Of a stretch of DNA of 64,000 nucleotides, positions 18,849-31,759 are shown one piece after another. The position numbers and the translations under genes are program-made. A model generated the notes under the pieces. It was not told the DNA's origin and did no database searches. It saw nothing but the letters and a program-made list of their open reading frames with translations. Each line of letters begins with the position of its first letter. Position 1 is the stretch's first letter. Source of the stretch: Candidatus Saccharibacteria bacterium CG_4_10_14_0_2_um_filter_52_9. GTDB lineage: Bacteria; Actinomycetota; Acidimicrobiia; Acidimicrobiales; RAAP-2. The DNA lies in assembly GCA_903970515.1 (NCBI GenBank), contig CAJCJA010000022.1, positions 1 through 64,000 on the forward strand. Direction: 5' to 3'.

Positions 18849-20138
18849 TTGAGTTCATCGCCCTTTGACAACTGGATCACCCACGACGACGAAGTGACGT
18901 CGCTGCTGCAACAAGAGTGGGAACGCCAGACCTCGACGCTGCAACTGATTGCGAGTGAGAACTTCACGTCGCCGGCGGTGATGGCGGCGACTGGTTCAAT
19001 CCTCACCAACAAGTACTCGGAGGGCTATCCGGGTCGTCGCTACTACGGAGGAAACCAGATCGTCGACCAGGTTGAGGATCTGGCGCGACGTCGCCTGACC
19101 GCGCTGTTCGGCGCGGACCACGCGAACGTGCAACCCCACAGTGGCGCCAACGCCAACGTTGCGGTGTACCAGGCGTTATTGAATGTCGGCGACACGATTC
19201 TCGCCATGCGCTTGGACCAAGGAGGACACCTCACCCACGGGTCGCCCGCATCGATCACTTCCAAGTATTGGCACTTCGTTTCCTACGGCGTGACGCCACG
19301 CAACGACGACCCTTCGACGCCGGGCGAGCTCATTGACTTCGACAATGTTCGCGCGCTCGCTCTCGAGCACCGGCCCAAGCTGATCGTTGCGGGAGCGACG
19401 GCCTATTCCCGGCGCATCGACCCGGAGCCGTTTCGAGAGATCGCCGACGAAGTGGGTGCGATATTGATGTTCGACTCGGCGCACGTGGCGGGACTCATCG
19501 CCGGGGGTTCACACCCGAACCCGGTGCCCTACGCCGACGTGGTGACCCTCACCACCCACAAGACGTTGCGGGGTCCACGCGGTGGCGCGATTCTCTGCCG
19601 CGAGGAAATCGCGAAGAAAATTGACTCGGCAGTCTTTCCCGGACAACAAGGTGGTCCGCTGGAGAACGCGATCGCGGCGAAGGCCGTGGCGTTCAAGGAG
19701 GCGTCGGTGTCGTCCTTCCCGATCTACACCGATCAGATCGTGCGTAACTCGGTCGCTTTTGCTTCCGCGCTTGCTGGCGAGGGACTTCGCGTCGTCTCTG
19801 GGGGTACGGAGAATCATTTGGTGCTCGTGGACCTTAGAGAATTCGACGCGGAACTGACGGGCAAAGAGGCCCAGGAGGTCCTCGATCGCGCGGGCATCAC
19901 GACCAGTCGCAACACGATCCCCAACGACCCGCGAAGCCCTTTCGTCACTTCGGGGGTGCGCCTTGGCACCGCCGCCGAGACCACGGCCGGGATGAAGGAG
20001 GAGCAATTCACACAAATTGCTTCTTTGATCGCGCGGGCTCTTCGAGAGCGCGCCGATGATTCGAGCATCGGCGCGGTGCGCAGCGACGTCGCGATGCTGT
20101 GTCACGACTTCAACCCGTACGTAGGCTTTACGAAGTAG
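18849..20138 (+). CDS. glyA: Serine hydroxymethyltransferase
   Basis: 429 residues from TTG 18849, with AAAGG 8 bases upstream. It interconverts serine and glycine while loading tetrahydrofolate with a one-carbon unit. The PLP lysine is in [40 protein letters not shown] and the C-terminal substrate arginine region [15 protein letters not shown] are all present. It is followed after 3 bp by wecA. Confidence 0.97.
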   Translation: MSSSPFDNWITHDDEVTSLLQQEWERQTSTLQLIASENFTSPAVMAATGSILTNKYSEGYPGRRYYGGNQIVDQVEDLARRRLTALFGADHANVQPHSGANANVAVYQALLNVGDTILAMRLDQGGHLTHGSPASITSKYWHFVSYGVTPRNDDPSTPGELIDFDNVRALALEHRPKLIVAGATAYSRRIDPEPFREIADEVGAILMFDSAHVAGLIAGGSHPNPVPYADVVTLTTHKTLRGPRGGAILCREEIAKKIDSAVFPGQQGGPLENAIAAKAVAFKEASVSSFPIYTDQIVRNSVAFASALAGEGLRVVSGGTENHLVLVDLREFDAELTGKEAQEVLDRAGITTSRNTIPNDPRSPFVTSGVRLGTAAETTAGMKEEQFTQIASLIARALRERADDSSIGAVRSDVAMLCHDFNPYVGFTK

Positions 20139-20141
20139 TTC

Positions 20142-21284
20142 ATGAGCAACATCGCGTCGTACATCGTGGTCGCGGTCGTGGGACTGCTCGTCACGTTGCT
20201 CGCGAACAAGCCCGCTCGGATCATCTCGCTTCGCGTTGGCTATACGGCCCAGCCCGACGAGCGCAAGGTGCACGAGACCCCCACCCCCTACGGCGGTGGG
20301 GCGGCGATGTTCGTAGGATTCTGCGTCGCCTTGATCTTCGCCGTCGCGGTGCCGTCGTTGCGCGCGATCATCACGTCGTCGCACGAGATGCTGGGCGTAC
20401 TGCTCGCGGCGATGGTGATCTTCGTCGTCGGGCTCATCGACGACTTTCGAGAGATGAGCGCCCCCGCGAAGGTGGCTGGTCAGGTACTCGCGGCGACGAT
20501 CCTCTACTTCAGCGGATGCACCATGTACCAGTTGAAGCTACCCTTCGCCGGATTCATCGTCCTTGGACCGTCGATCCTGCCGATCATCACCGCGATCTGG
20601 GTCTTCGCGCTTTGTAACGCCGTCAACCTGATCGACGGACTCGACGGTCTGGCGGGCGGCATTGTCGCGATCGCGTCGGGGACGCTGTGCGTCTACGGAC
20701 TTCGATTGGAGGACCTTGGTCTGTTGCCGACGACCAACGTGGGTCCGTTGATCGCGGCCTTGACGTGTGGGATTTCACTCGGATTCCTGCGCGACAACTT
20801 CTATCCCGCCAAGCTCTTCATGGGCGACGCGGGCTCGCTGATGCTCGGACTCTTGATGAGCGCCTCGACCATGGTCATTGGTGGACGCACGCCGCCCGCG
20901 AGCGGTCAGACGTTCTTCTTCTTCGCGCCGCTGCTGATTCCCGTCTTCATCTTGGGGGTGCCGCTGCTCGACGCCATCTGGGCCTTCGTCCGTCGCACGG
21001 CGTCAGGACAGGGTTTTCACACGCCCGACAAGAACCACATCCACCATCGTCTCATGCGTCTCGGTCACGGACACCGGCGCACCGTGATCATCTTGTGGTT
21101 GTGGACGGTGTTGTTGTGCGGTTTCGTGCTCGCGCCGATCTTCGACGCGAAGGTGAACGTGTTCATCCCCCTCGGGGTGGCCCTGATGCTGATCGGACTC
21201 TTCACCTGGTCGAGTCCACTCCTCAATCGACGCGAGGGACGTCGTGAGGTTCCTGCGCCCCCGGCGCCGCGCGTGCGTCAATGA
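20142..21284 (+). CDS. wecA: Polyprenyl-phosphate GlcNAc-1-phosphate transferase
   Basis: 380 residues and about 10-11 membrane segments. Family motifs are VGLIDDFREM, NAVNLIDGLDGLAGG, FMGDAGSLMLG and the WecA-type HIHH motif in PDKNHIHHRLMRLG. It attaches GlcNAc-1-phosphate to undecaprenyl/decaprenyl phosphate, the first step of arabinogalactan-linker or other wall glycan assembly. In mycobacteria the orthologue (rfe/wecA) also stands just before the atp operon. It overlaps the next gene by 4 bases (ATGA). Confidence 0.93.
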   Translation: MSNIASYIVVAVVGLLVTLLANKPARIISLRVGYTAQPDERKVHETPTPYGGGAAMFVGFCVALIFAVAVPSLRAIITSSHEMLGVLLAAMVIFVVGLIDDFREMSAPAKVAGQVLAATILYFSGCTMYQLKLPFAGFIVLGPSILPIITAIWVFALCNAVNLIDGLDGLAGGIVAIASGTLCVYGLRLEDLGLLPTTNVGPLIAALTCGISLGFLRDNFYPAKLFMGDAGSLMLGLLMSASTMVIGGRTPPASGQTFFFFAPLLIPVFILGVPLLDAIWAFVRRTASGQGFHTPDKNHIHHRLMRLGHGHRRTVIILWLWTVLLCGFVLAPIFDAKVNVFIPLGVALMLIGLFTWSSPLLNRREGRREVPAPPAPRVRQ

Positions 21285-21529
21285 GTGCGTCACCCGAGCC
21301 CACCTCGCCCGCATCGAAGGAAAGTCCTGATGGCTCGCCGCTTCCGGGCGTCGCGGCGTTCGCCGTCATGGGAACCACGATCGCGAGTTGTCTCGCGGTG
21401 GGCGTCGTGTTGGGTCTGTGGGTCGACCACGAGCTGGGCAGCGCTCCAGCGGGTCTGTTAATAGGGATAGTGTTGGGAACGGTCGCCGCCGTGGTGAGCG
21501 TTGTCAAGCAAGTCCGGCGTTTCCTCTAG
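21281..21529 (+). CDS. AtpZ/AtpI-like small membrane protein
   Basis: 82 residues. A Pro/Ser-rich cytosolic N-terminus (1-25), then two transmembrane helices separated by the short loop HELGSAP, the layout of AtpZ/ATP synthase-associated proteins (Pfam ATPase_gene1). These are proposed to help c-ring assembly or Mg2+ supply. Its position between wecA and atpI supports the call. It overlaps wecA by ATGA. Confidence 0.7.
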   Translation: MSASPEPTSPASKESPDGSPLPGVAAFAVMGTTIASCLAVGVVLGLWVDHELGSAPAGLLIGIVLGTVAAVVSVVKQVRRFL

Positions 21530-21536
21530 AAACCCA

Positions 21537-21950
21537 GTGCTCGTGCTCGAAAATCTTCCCCCCGATACCCTCCCGCGCCTCTTGCGTAGGACCACACTTT
21601 CAGCGATTTTGGTGGGTTTGGTCGGATTCGTCGTCGCACTCCTGGTCGCGACACCCTTGAGTGCCCTGGGCGTCGTCGTGGGCGTCGCGCTCGCGGTCGC
21701 GAATTTGCGATTCCTCGACCGCCAGGCCGCGCGCGTGGAGCTCAAGGGTGAGCAAAGCACCAAGGCGGTACGCCGACAACTTGGCGGCGGCACCACCCTT
21801 CGATTGGCGATCGTGACGGTCGTGATCATTGGTTTCGTGGTGCTGAACGCCCCCTTGGGAATCGGTATTGTGGCAGGGCTTGTGCTTTATCAGATTGTCT
21901 TTGTCATGAACGTCATGCGGGTAGTAGCGAGTCAAGGGGGACTGCAGTGA
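21537..21950 (+). CDS. atpI: ATP synthase protein I (AtpI)-like
   Basis: About 137 residues with four hydrophobic helices in two pairs (about 20-60 and 90-130), as in the ATP_synt_I family. AtpI assists c-ring assembly. The start is uncertain: GTG 21537 begins 8 bp after the previous stop and gives VLVLENLPPDTLPRLLRR; a TTG at 21501 overlaps the upstream gene. It ends in a GTGA overlap with atpB, which confirms it as part of the operon. Confidence 0.75.
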   Translation: MLVLENLPPDTLPRLLRRTTLSAILVGLVGFVVALLVATPLSALGVVVGVALAVANLRFLDRQAARVELKGEQSTKAVRRQLGGGTTLRLAIVTVVIIGFVVLNAPLGIGIVAGLVLYQIVFVMNVMRVVASQGGLQ

Positions 21951-22720
21951 AGACGCTGTACGCCGCGAAGACGATATCGGTGGGGGTGCACCCAGAGTTG
22001 CACCTCGCGGGGCTCACCATCGATACCGACATCGTCACCTCGACGCTTCTCGCGGCCGCCATCTTCCTTTTCCTCGGTTTTCGAATGCGCGCCAAGATCA
22101 CGAGCGGCGTGCCGAGCAAGATCCAGATCTTCTGGGAGTTCATCTACGAGCAGGTCCGCGACCTCGCCGAGTCCGCAATGGGTCCCAAGGGTCGTCGATT
22201 CGTCCCTATCGGCGTGACGGTACTTCTCTTCATCCTCATCTGTAACTGGATCGGCTTCATTCCTTCGGCGATGCACCCGGGATCGTCCGGCGAGATCCTT
22301 CCCGCACCGACGAGTGACGTGAACTTGCCCCTCGCCATGGCGCTGCTCGTGATTGGCTGGGTGCACATCGAGTCCTTCCGCGCCCGGGGATTTCGCGGGT
22401 ACTTTAACCACTACCGCCAGCCCTACACCGCACTCGCGCCCATCAACGTGATCGAAGAGATCACCAAGCCCATCACCTTGACGTTTCGACTCTTCGGGAA
22501 CCTGTTCTCGGGCGGTCTCATGATCCTCGTCATGACGACGCTGCTACCCATCTACGTCGTGCCCTTCGGTGAGATTCTCTGGAAGCCGTTCGACCTCTTT
22601 ATTGGGGCAATTCAGGCCTACATCTTCATGTTGCTGACGATTCTGTACTTCACATTCGCCACCAGCAACGAAGACCACGACGAGTCAGCGCACGTCGCGC
22701 TGCAAGAAGCCTCACACTAA
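21947..22720 (+). CDS. atpB: ATP synthase subunit a
   Basis: 257 residues, with five or six membrane helices. It forms the proton half-channels of Fo beside the c-ring. The essential arginine is in [15 protein letters not shown], the conserved aSer/aAsn helix precedes it, and the late [13 protein letters not shown] helix is typical. The start is GTG 21947, overlapping atpI by four bases. Confidence 0.96.
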   Translation: MKTLYAAKTISVGVHPELHLAGLTIDTDIVTSTLLAAAIFLFLGFRMRAKITSGVPSKIQIFWEFIYEQVRDLAESAMGPKGRRFVPIGVTVLLFILICNWIGFIPSAMHPGSSGEILPAPTSDVNLPLAMALLVIGWVHIESFRARGFRGYFNHYRQPYTALAPINVIEEITKPITLTFRLFGNLFSGGLMILVMTTLLPIYVVPFGEILWKPFDLFIGAIQAYIFMLLTILYFTFATSNEDHDESAHVALQEASH

Positions 22721-22742
22721 CCAACCCAGGAGGAAATTAATA

Positions 22743-23003
22743 ATGGCTCATACAATTGAATCGGCAGTCGCAATCGCCGGTGCCCTCGTCGGTGGCGGAC
22801 TGGCCCTCGGTGGCGGTGCCATTGGCGCCGCCATTGGTGACGGCCTCGCCGGTAGCCAGACGATCGCCGCAATCGCGCGCCAGCCCGAGATCGAGAATAA
22901 GGCTCGTCAGTACTTCTTCTTGACGGTCGGCTTGGTCGAAGCGATGTACTTCATCAACCTGTTGTTCATGGTTGTGTTCGTCTACGTCTTCTCGAAGCAA
23001 TAG
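22743..23003 (+). CDS. atpE: ATP synthase subunit c
   Basis: 86 residues forming a two-helix hairpin. Helix 1 carries the Gly-rich packing motif [18 protein letters not shown], the polar loop is ARQPE, and the proton-binding glutamate lies in [10 protein letters not shown]. The residue after it is Ala rather than Ser/Thr, and no Gln is seen at the matching site of helix 1, so it looks H+- rather than Na+-specific. A very strong ribosome site (AGGAGG at 22729-22734) suits the high copy number of c. Confidence 0.97.
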   Translation: MAHTIESAVAIAGALVGGGLALGGGAIGAAIGDGLAGSQTIAAIARQPEIENKARQYFFLTVGLVEAMYFINLLFMVVFVYVFSKQ

Positions 23004-23010
23004 TCAACGT

Positions 23011-23030
23011 CGCGAGTCACGCGACTCGCG
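23011..23030. promoter_or_regulatory. Hairpin between atpE and atpF
   Basis: CGCGAGTC (23011-23018) pairs perfectly with GACTCGCG (23023-23030) around an ACGC tetraloop, 8 bp after the atpE stop. There is no U-tract. In an operon that needs many c subunits per complex, such a stem may protect the upstream atpE end or attenuate read-through; both are inference. Confidence 0.55.
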
Positions 23031-23066
23031 CACGACTCTCGATCATCAGATAAAGAGGTCACCGAT

Positions 23067-23588
23067 ATGAGTACTGGATCAATATTTCTCCTCCCGAACG
23101 GGACGTTCTTCGTCGAACTTCTCGTCGTCGTGATTATTTTGTGGCTCGCCACGAAGTACATCCTGCCGCCGCTTAACAAGGCGATGGAAACTCGTCAGGA
23201 GAAGATCCGTAGCTCCCTCGAGGCGGCGGACCAGGCTCGCGTCGAAGCCGAAGCCGCGGGCGAGGAGCGTGCCAAGGTGATCGCCGCGGCGCGCGACCAA
23301 GCGCGCGACATCGTCGCCGTAGCGCAAGCGACCGCGGATCAGGTGAAGGCCGAAGCCGCCGGTCGAGGACAACTCGAATACGACCGTATCGTCGCCAACG
23401 CCCAGAACGAGGTCGCGACCGCTCGTCAGCGTGCGATCGACGAGGCGTCCGCGAAGATCGGCGAGATCGTCTTCGAACTGGTCGCCAAGATCGTCGGACG
23501 CGAGGTCGACCAGAACGCGCACCAGGACCTCGTCCGCGAGGCGGTCGTCGCGCTCAACGCCGAGGCGCAGCGAGAGGCGAACCTCTAA
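23067..23588 (+). CDS. atpF: ATP synthase subunit b
   Basis: 173 residues. One N-terminal membrane helix (about 12-32, FFVELLVVVIILWLATKY) is followed by a long Ala/Glu/Arg-rich coiled coil, the peripheral stalk. The C-terminus AKIVGREVDQNAHQDLVREA contacts delta. Length is normal, and it is not fused to delta, unlike in mycobacteria. It is separated from atpH by 2 bp. Confidence 0.95.
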   Translation: MSTGSIFLLPNGTFFVELLVVVIILWLATKYILPPLNKAMETRQEKIRSSLEAADQARVEAEAAGEERAKVIAAARDQARDIVAVAQATADQVKAEAAGRGQLEYDRIVANAQNEVATARQRAIDEASAKIGEIVFELVAKIVGREVDQNAHQDLVREAVVALNAEAQREANL

Positions 23589-23590
23589 TC

Positions 23591-24502
23591 ATGCTGCCCA
23601 AGCTCGAAGGTTACGCCGCGGCCCTTTTGGGCGCACTGGAGAAGACCGTCCTCGTGACGGTCGCTTCGGACCTGGCGGCCCTCGAGCAAACGGTTCTCGC
23701 GCGTGCTGACCTTCGCGCCGTGCTGAGCGACACGTCCATTGGCGGCGTCGCGCGCGGACAGGTGCTTCACGATCTGCTGCAGGGCAAGGTGCACGACGTG
23801 TCACTTCGCTTGGCGGTGTTCGCGGCGACGAACGTGCCCGCCCAAGAAGTGGATCACGCAATCGCGGAGTTGGCCGTGGTCGCGCGCGTGCAAGCGGACA
23901 CCGGCACGTTTGTGCAGGAAAATCTTGGTCTTCTCTCGGCACGCCGGCGCGTCGGGGGCTACGCCGATGCGTTGTTGGAGGATCTCGACACGTCGAACTT
24001 CACGCAGATCGAAGAAGAACTCTTTCGCTGGGCGCGCACGATCGAAGCCAGCGAGGACCTACGACGATTGTTGTTGGATCGTGACGCGCCGCTCGAATCA
24101 CGCCTCGGCACCGTGGACCAGCTCTTGGGCGCCAAAGTGAATCCGATCACCCTTCGACTGAGCCGCTACGTCATCGAGGGTGGACGTCCACGCGACGTCG
24201 TGGGGACGTTGGACTTCCTCGTTGACTACGTCGCGCGGGCGCGCGACTGGCGCGTGGCGCGCGTGCACACCGCGCGAGCTTTGGACGCAGAGAGCCAGGC
24301 GCAACTCGTTGGTTCTCTGCGCACCTTGACGGGCAAGAGCGTCGAACTACAAATCGCTGAACAACCCGAACTTCTCGGCGGCGTGCTCGTCGAGGTGGGC
24401 GATCTTCGTCTCGACGCGACGACGCGCGGGCGCCTGGGTGAACTGCACGATGCCGTCGCGTCGGGACATTTTTTTGAATCCGCATTGAATCGAAATGACT
24501 AA
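23591..24502 (+). CDS. atpH: ATP synthase subunit delta with duplicated N-terminal domain
   Basis: 303 residues against about 180 in most bacteria. Two helical OSCP-type N-terminal domains stand in tandem: copy A about 7-108 (GYAAALLGALEKTVL) and copy B about 123-225 (GYADALLEDLDTSNF, then VNPITLRLSRYVIEGGRPRD). They are followed by a canonical delta C-terminal domain (about 226-303, LLGGVLVEVGDLRLDATTRG). Delta joins the b stalk to the top of F1. Mycobacterial b-delta fusion proteins are known to carry a comparable extra delta-like segment; here the same extension exists without fusion to b. Delta identity is sure; the duplication is my reading of the repeat pattern. Confidence 0.92.
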   Translation: MLPKLEGYAAALLGALEKTVLVTVASDLAALEQTVLARADLRAVLSDTSIGGVARGQVLHDLLQGKVHDVSLRLAVFAATNVPAQEVDHAIAELAVVARVQADTGTFVQENLGLLSARRRVGGYADALLEDLDTSNFTQIEEELFRWARTIEASEDLRRLLLDRDAPLESRLGTVDQLLGAKVNPITLRLSRYVIEGGRPRDVVGTLDFLVDYVARARDWRVARVHTARALDAESQAQLVGSLRTLTGKSVELQIAEQPELLGGVLVEVGDLRLDATTRGRLGELHDAVASGHFFESALNRND

Positions 24503-24518
24503 GTAAAAGGAAGTTGTG

Positions 24519-26036
<1,518 letters not shown>

Positions 26037-26069
26037 TTCGAGCGACGAAGCAGCGAGGAGGGAGCGACC

Positions 26070-28404
<2,335 letters not shown>

Positions 28405-28407
28405 ACC

Positions 28408-28839
28408 ATGACGACGTTGTTGGTAGAGATCGTGACTCCCGAGGCCGCGTTGTGGTCCGGACCCGCGACGGCGCTCATCGCGCGATCGTCGGTCGGCGAC
28501 TTCACGATCCTGCCCCAGCACACGTCCACGGTGGGCGACCTCGTGCCCGGCATCGTGCGCGTCGATACCAGCGAGGGTGAAGTGTCCTTCTGCGTGCACG
28601 GTGGGTACTTCCAAGTCACTCCCGATGGTGCCGACGGCGTCACGCGCGCGACCGTGCTCGCGGGCATCGCTGAACTCACAAGCGAGATCGACGTCGCGCG
28701 TGCTCACGCGGCGAAGGACGCGGCGCAAGAAGAACTCAATGCGGCACAACGCAGCGACGCGACGGACGCTTCGGCGTTGGCGCTCGCCCGCGACGCACTC
28801 GCGCGCGCCGAACTGCGGCTCAGCGTCAGCGAGAAGTAG
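28408..28839 (+). CDS. atpC: ATP synthase subunit epsilon
   Basis: 143 residues. The N-terminal beta-sandwich (about 1-85, LLVEIVTPEAALWSGPATAL, then VGDFTILPQHTSTVGDLVPG) contacts gamma and the c-ring. A C-terminal helical pair (about 88-143, AKDAAQEELNAAQ) can inhibit ATP hydrolysis. It is the last gene of the operon; the stop is 2 bp from the stop of the opposite CBS gene, so no room exists for a separate terminator. Confidence 0.95.
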   Translation: MTTLLVEIVTPEAALWSGPATALIARSSVGDFTILPQHTSTVGDLVPGIVRVDTSEGEVSFCVHGGYFQVTPDGADGVTRATVLAGIAELTSEIDVARAHAAKDAAQEELNAAQRSDATDASALALARDALARAELRLSVSEK

Positions 28840-28841
28840 GC

Positions 28842-29273
28842 CTAGCGCGCCGACACGTAGTCGAGGAGCTCCTTCTTCTCGTGTTCGAGTTCATCCAGAC
28901 GCGCCTTGACGACGTCGCCAATGGAAATGAGACCTCGAAGCTGTCCCTCGACGAGCACCGGGATGTGGCGGATGCGATGCGAGGTCATGAGCCCCATCAA
29001 CTCCGTGACTGAGGTGTCCTCGCGACACGTGGTGACGTCGTGGCTCATGAGCGAAGCGACCTTGAGTTCGAGCACGTGTTCGCCGTTGCTCGCGAGGGCG
29101 CGCACGACGTCGCGTTCCGAGAACATGCCCTCGACGGGCGACGCGCTGCTCGTTACGACGAGTGCGCCGATGCCGCGTTCGCGCAACATCGCGACCGCGT
29201 CGGCGACGCTGCGCTCTCCACTGATCGTCGCGACGTCGCGACCTTTGACTTCCAGAATGTTGGCGACGAGCAT
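28842..29273 (-). CDS. Two-CBS-domain protein
   Basis: 143 residues from the ATG at 29273, which has AGGAGG 5 bases upstream; the longer frame from 29390 lacks a ribosome site. Two CBS units (about 8-65 and 75-133) carry VADAVAMLRERGIGALVVTS with FSERDVVRAL, and VTELMGLMTSHRIRHIPVLV with ISIGDVVKARL. Stand-alone CBS pairs bind adenine nucleotides or SAM and act as energy sensors. Its convergence on the atp operon may be chance. Confidence 0.9.
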   Translation of the reverse strand: MLVANILEVKGRDVATISGERSVADAVAMLRERGIGALVVTSSASPVEGMFSERDVVRALASNGEHVLELKVASLMSHDVTTCREDTSVTELMGLMTSHRIRHIPVLVEGQLRGLISIGDVVKARLDELEHEKKELLDYVSAR

Positions 29274-29425
29274 GGTGCCTCCTACAGGGTCAGTCGAGTC
29301 CACGTGGGCTCTAGTCGTGACCTTAAATCCGCGGGGCGCAGGTTGCGGCCCTCGTCGAACATCGCACGAGGGCAGAAGTAGTGCAATCACAAGACGTTAC
29401 GACGTGACGCATGTGAACTTTAAAA

Positions 29426-30466
29426 CTAGAAGCCGGTGGTGGTGAACTCTTGGAGCTTGTCGTGGCGGTGGAACGTCTCAATCGTGCGCACCGTACCCGA
29501 GCGTGAACGCACCACGAGCGACTGGGTCGTCGCCCCGAAGTCGTAGAAACGAACGCCCCGAAGGAAGTCACCGTCGGTGATGGCGGTCGCCGAGAAGAAG
29601 CAGTTGTCGCTCGCGACCAGGTCGTCGGTCGTCAGCACGCGCGAGAAGTCATAGCCCAGGCTCTCGGCGTAGCGCTGCTCTTCGGCGTCGCGCGGGTGCA
29701 GGATTCCTTGGATCTCACCGCCGAGTCCCTTGAGCGCGGCGGCGGCGATAACGCCTTCGGGGGTGCCCCCGATGCCAAAGAGCACGTCCGCACCCGAGTT
29801 CGGCCAACCCGTCGCAATTGCGCCCGCGACGTCGCCATCGGAGATCGACAGCACGCGCGCGCCGGCTTCGCGGACCTCTTCGACGAGGCTGTCGTGACGT
29901 GGACGATCAAGGATGACGACACCGAGTTCTTGTACTGGTTTCTTCAGACGAGCGGAGAGCTCGCGAAGGTTGTCCGTCGCCGAGGCGTTGATGTCGACGC
30001 TTCCTCGACCGCGCGGACCAACGGCGACCTTCTTCATATAGACGCACGGTCCCGGGTTGAACATCGAACCTCGTTCGGAGAGCGCGATCACCGAGAGCGC
30101 GCCATTGCGACCCGCCGCGGTGAGCGTCGTGCCGTCGACGGGATCGACCGCGACGTCCACCAGCGGTGGACGACCGTCACCGATTCGCTCACCGTTATAG
30201 AGCATGGGCGCTTCGTCCTTCTCACCTTCGCCAATGACGACGATGCCGTCCATCGCGATGGCACCGAGGACAAAGCGCATCGCGTCGACGGCCGCGCCGT
30301 CGGCGGCGTTCTTGTCGCCACGACCCGCCCAACGAGCCGCCGCGATCGCTGCGGCCTCGGTGACCCTGATCATTTCGAGAGCGATGTTGCGATCGGGCCT
30401 GGACGGTGGCTGCACGCGAACAGCGTACTCGTGAAAGTCTCGAAAAACCTTGGTCGTACGTGTCAT
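29426..30466 (-). CDS. glpX: Fructose-1,6-bisphosphatase class II
   Basis: 346 residues if started at ATG 30466. It hydrolyses fructose 1,6-bisphosphate in gluconeogenesis; this class II enzyme is the main actinobacterial type. Metal and substrate motifs are [56 protein letters not shown] and [16 protein letters not shown]. The core begins at about residue 26 ([20 protein letters not shown]), so a GTG at 30415 is a possible later start and would leave more promoter space before the divergent murA. Confidence 0.94.
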   Translation of the reverse strand: MTRTTKVFRDFHEYAVRVQPPSRPDRNIALEMIRVTEAAAIAAARWAGRGDKNAADGAAVDAMRFVLGAIAMDGIVVIGEGEKDEAPMLYNGERIGDGRPPLVDVAVDPVDGTTLTAAGRNGALSVIALSERGSMFNPGPCVYMKKVAVGPRGRGSVDINASATDNLRELSARLKKPVQELGVVILDRPRHDSLVEEVREAGARVLSISDGDVAGAIATGWPNSGADVLFGIGGTPEGVIAAAALKGLGGEIQGILHPRDAEEQRYAESLGYDFSRVLTTDDLVASDNCFFSATAITDGDFLRGVRFYDFGATTQSLVVRSRSGTVRTIETFHRHDKLQEFTTTGF

Positions 30467-30493
30467 CGCGTCGATTCCGGCAATACTTGAGAG

Positions 30494-31759
30494 GTGAGTT
30501 CTCTCGTCGTGAAGCCGGTCGGTCCACTCGCCGGTGAGGTACTTGCCTTCGGGGCGAAGAATGCGGTGCTCAAACAGATGGCCGCCTGCTTGCTCGCGAC
30601 CGGGGAACATCATTTGTCGAACGTTCCCGACATCACCGACGTCGGCGTGATGGCCGAGTTGCTCGGCGCCCTCGGTTGCGTGGTGCGCTGGCCCGTCGAG
30701 CACGAGCTCGTCATCGTCGTGCCCGAGGTGAAGGACCTACGTCCCATCGCACCCGCACACCTCTTTGAAGCCATGCGCGCGTCAATCGTCGTCCTCGGCC
30801 CTTTGCTCGCACGTTGCGGAGAGGCGAACATGGCGTTGCCGGGCGGGGACGACTTCGGTCAGCGCCCCATCAATTTCCATACCGACGGACTCAGCGCGAT
30901 GGGCGCCACATTCCACAACGACCGCTCATCAATTCACGCGACCCTCGCGCGCCCACGGCTCTACGCGACGCGTATCACGCTCGAGTACCCCAGCCACACG
31001 GCGACCGACAACCTGATGATGGCGTGCGTCCTCGCCGACGGCCGCTCGGTCATCGACAACGCGGCGCGCGAACCCGAAGTGGAGGACCTCGGTCGCCAAC
31101 TCATCGCGATGGGCGCCCGGATTGAGGGATTGGGTACGTCGCGGCTCACCATTGACGGGGTGAGCGAGCTTCGCCCCGCGTCGCATCGCGTGGTCACCGA
31201 CCGAGTGGTGTCGGCGACGTATTTAGCCTCCGGGCTCATCACGGGTGGCGAGGTGCGGGTACTCGACGCGCGACCCGAGCACATGGAGATGTTGCTCCGC
31301 AAGATCGAGGCCATGGGTGGGCGCATCGACAAAGACGCTGAGGGCATCCTCGTGGGCGGTCCGACGCGCCTGAGCGCCTGTGACGTGGCGACCTTGCCCT
31401 ACCCGGGGGTCGCGACGGACTACAAACCGCTCATCACCGCGATGCTGAGCGTCGCGAGTGGCGTCTCGGTCGTCACCGAGAATCTCTTCGTGGGACGCTT
31501 TCGTTACGTGGATGAACTCGTGCGCTTGGGCGCGAGTATCACGACCGAGGGGCACCACGCGATGATCCGCGGTGTCGCGTCCCTGCAGGGAACGAGCGTG
31601 CGCGGCACCGACATTCGAGCGGCCGCCGCACTCGTGCTGGCGGGTCTCGTCGCGACGGGTGAGACGCAAGTAAGCGGCCTCGAGCACCTCGAACGTGGCT
31701 ACGACGATTTCATTGGGCGCCTGCAGAGTCTCGGCGCCGCCGTCGAGAAGTTCTCGTGA
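30494..31759 (+). CDS. murA: UDP-GlcNAc 1-carboxyvinyltransferase, Cys-to-Asp type
   Basis: 421 residues from GTG 30494. It transfers enolpyruvate from PEP to UDP-GlcNAc, the first committed step of peptidoglycan synthesis. Motifs: the substrate lysine in GAKNAVLKQM, IDNAAREPEVEDL, and RASIVVLGPLLAR. The loop that holds the fosfomycin-reactive cysteine in E. coli (GGCTIG) reads GGDDFG here, i.e. Cys to Asp as in mycobacteria. Gene order near atp and glpX is conserved in actinobacteria. It overlaps meaB by GTGA. Confidence 0.94.
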   Translation: MSSLVVKPVGPLAGEVLAFGAKNAVLKQMAACLLATGEHHLSNVPDITDVGVMAELLGALGCVVRWPVEHELVIVVPEVKDLRPIAPAHLFEAMRASIVVLGPLLARCGEANMALPGGDDFGQRPINFHTDGLSAMGATFHNDRSSIHATLARPRLYATRITLEYPSHTATDNLMMACVLADGRSVIDNAAREPEVEDLGRQLIAMGARIEGLGTSRLTIDGVSELRPASHRVVTDRVVSATYLASGLITGGEVRVLDARPEHMEMLLRKIEAMGGRIDKDAEGILVGGPTRLSACDVATLPYPGVATDYKPLITAMLSVASGVSVVTENLFVGRFRYVDELVRLGASITTEGHHAMIRGVASLQGTSVRGTDIRAAAALVLAGLVATGETQVSGLEHLERGYDDFIGRLQSLGAAVEKFS

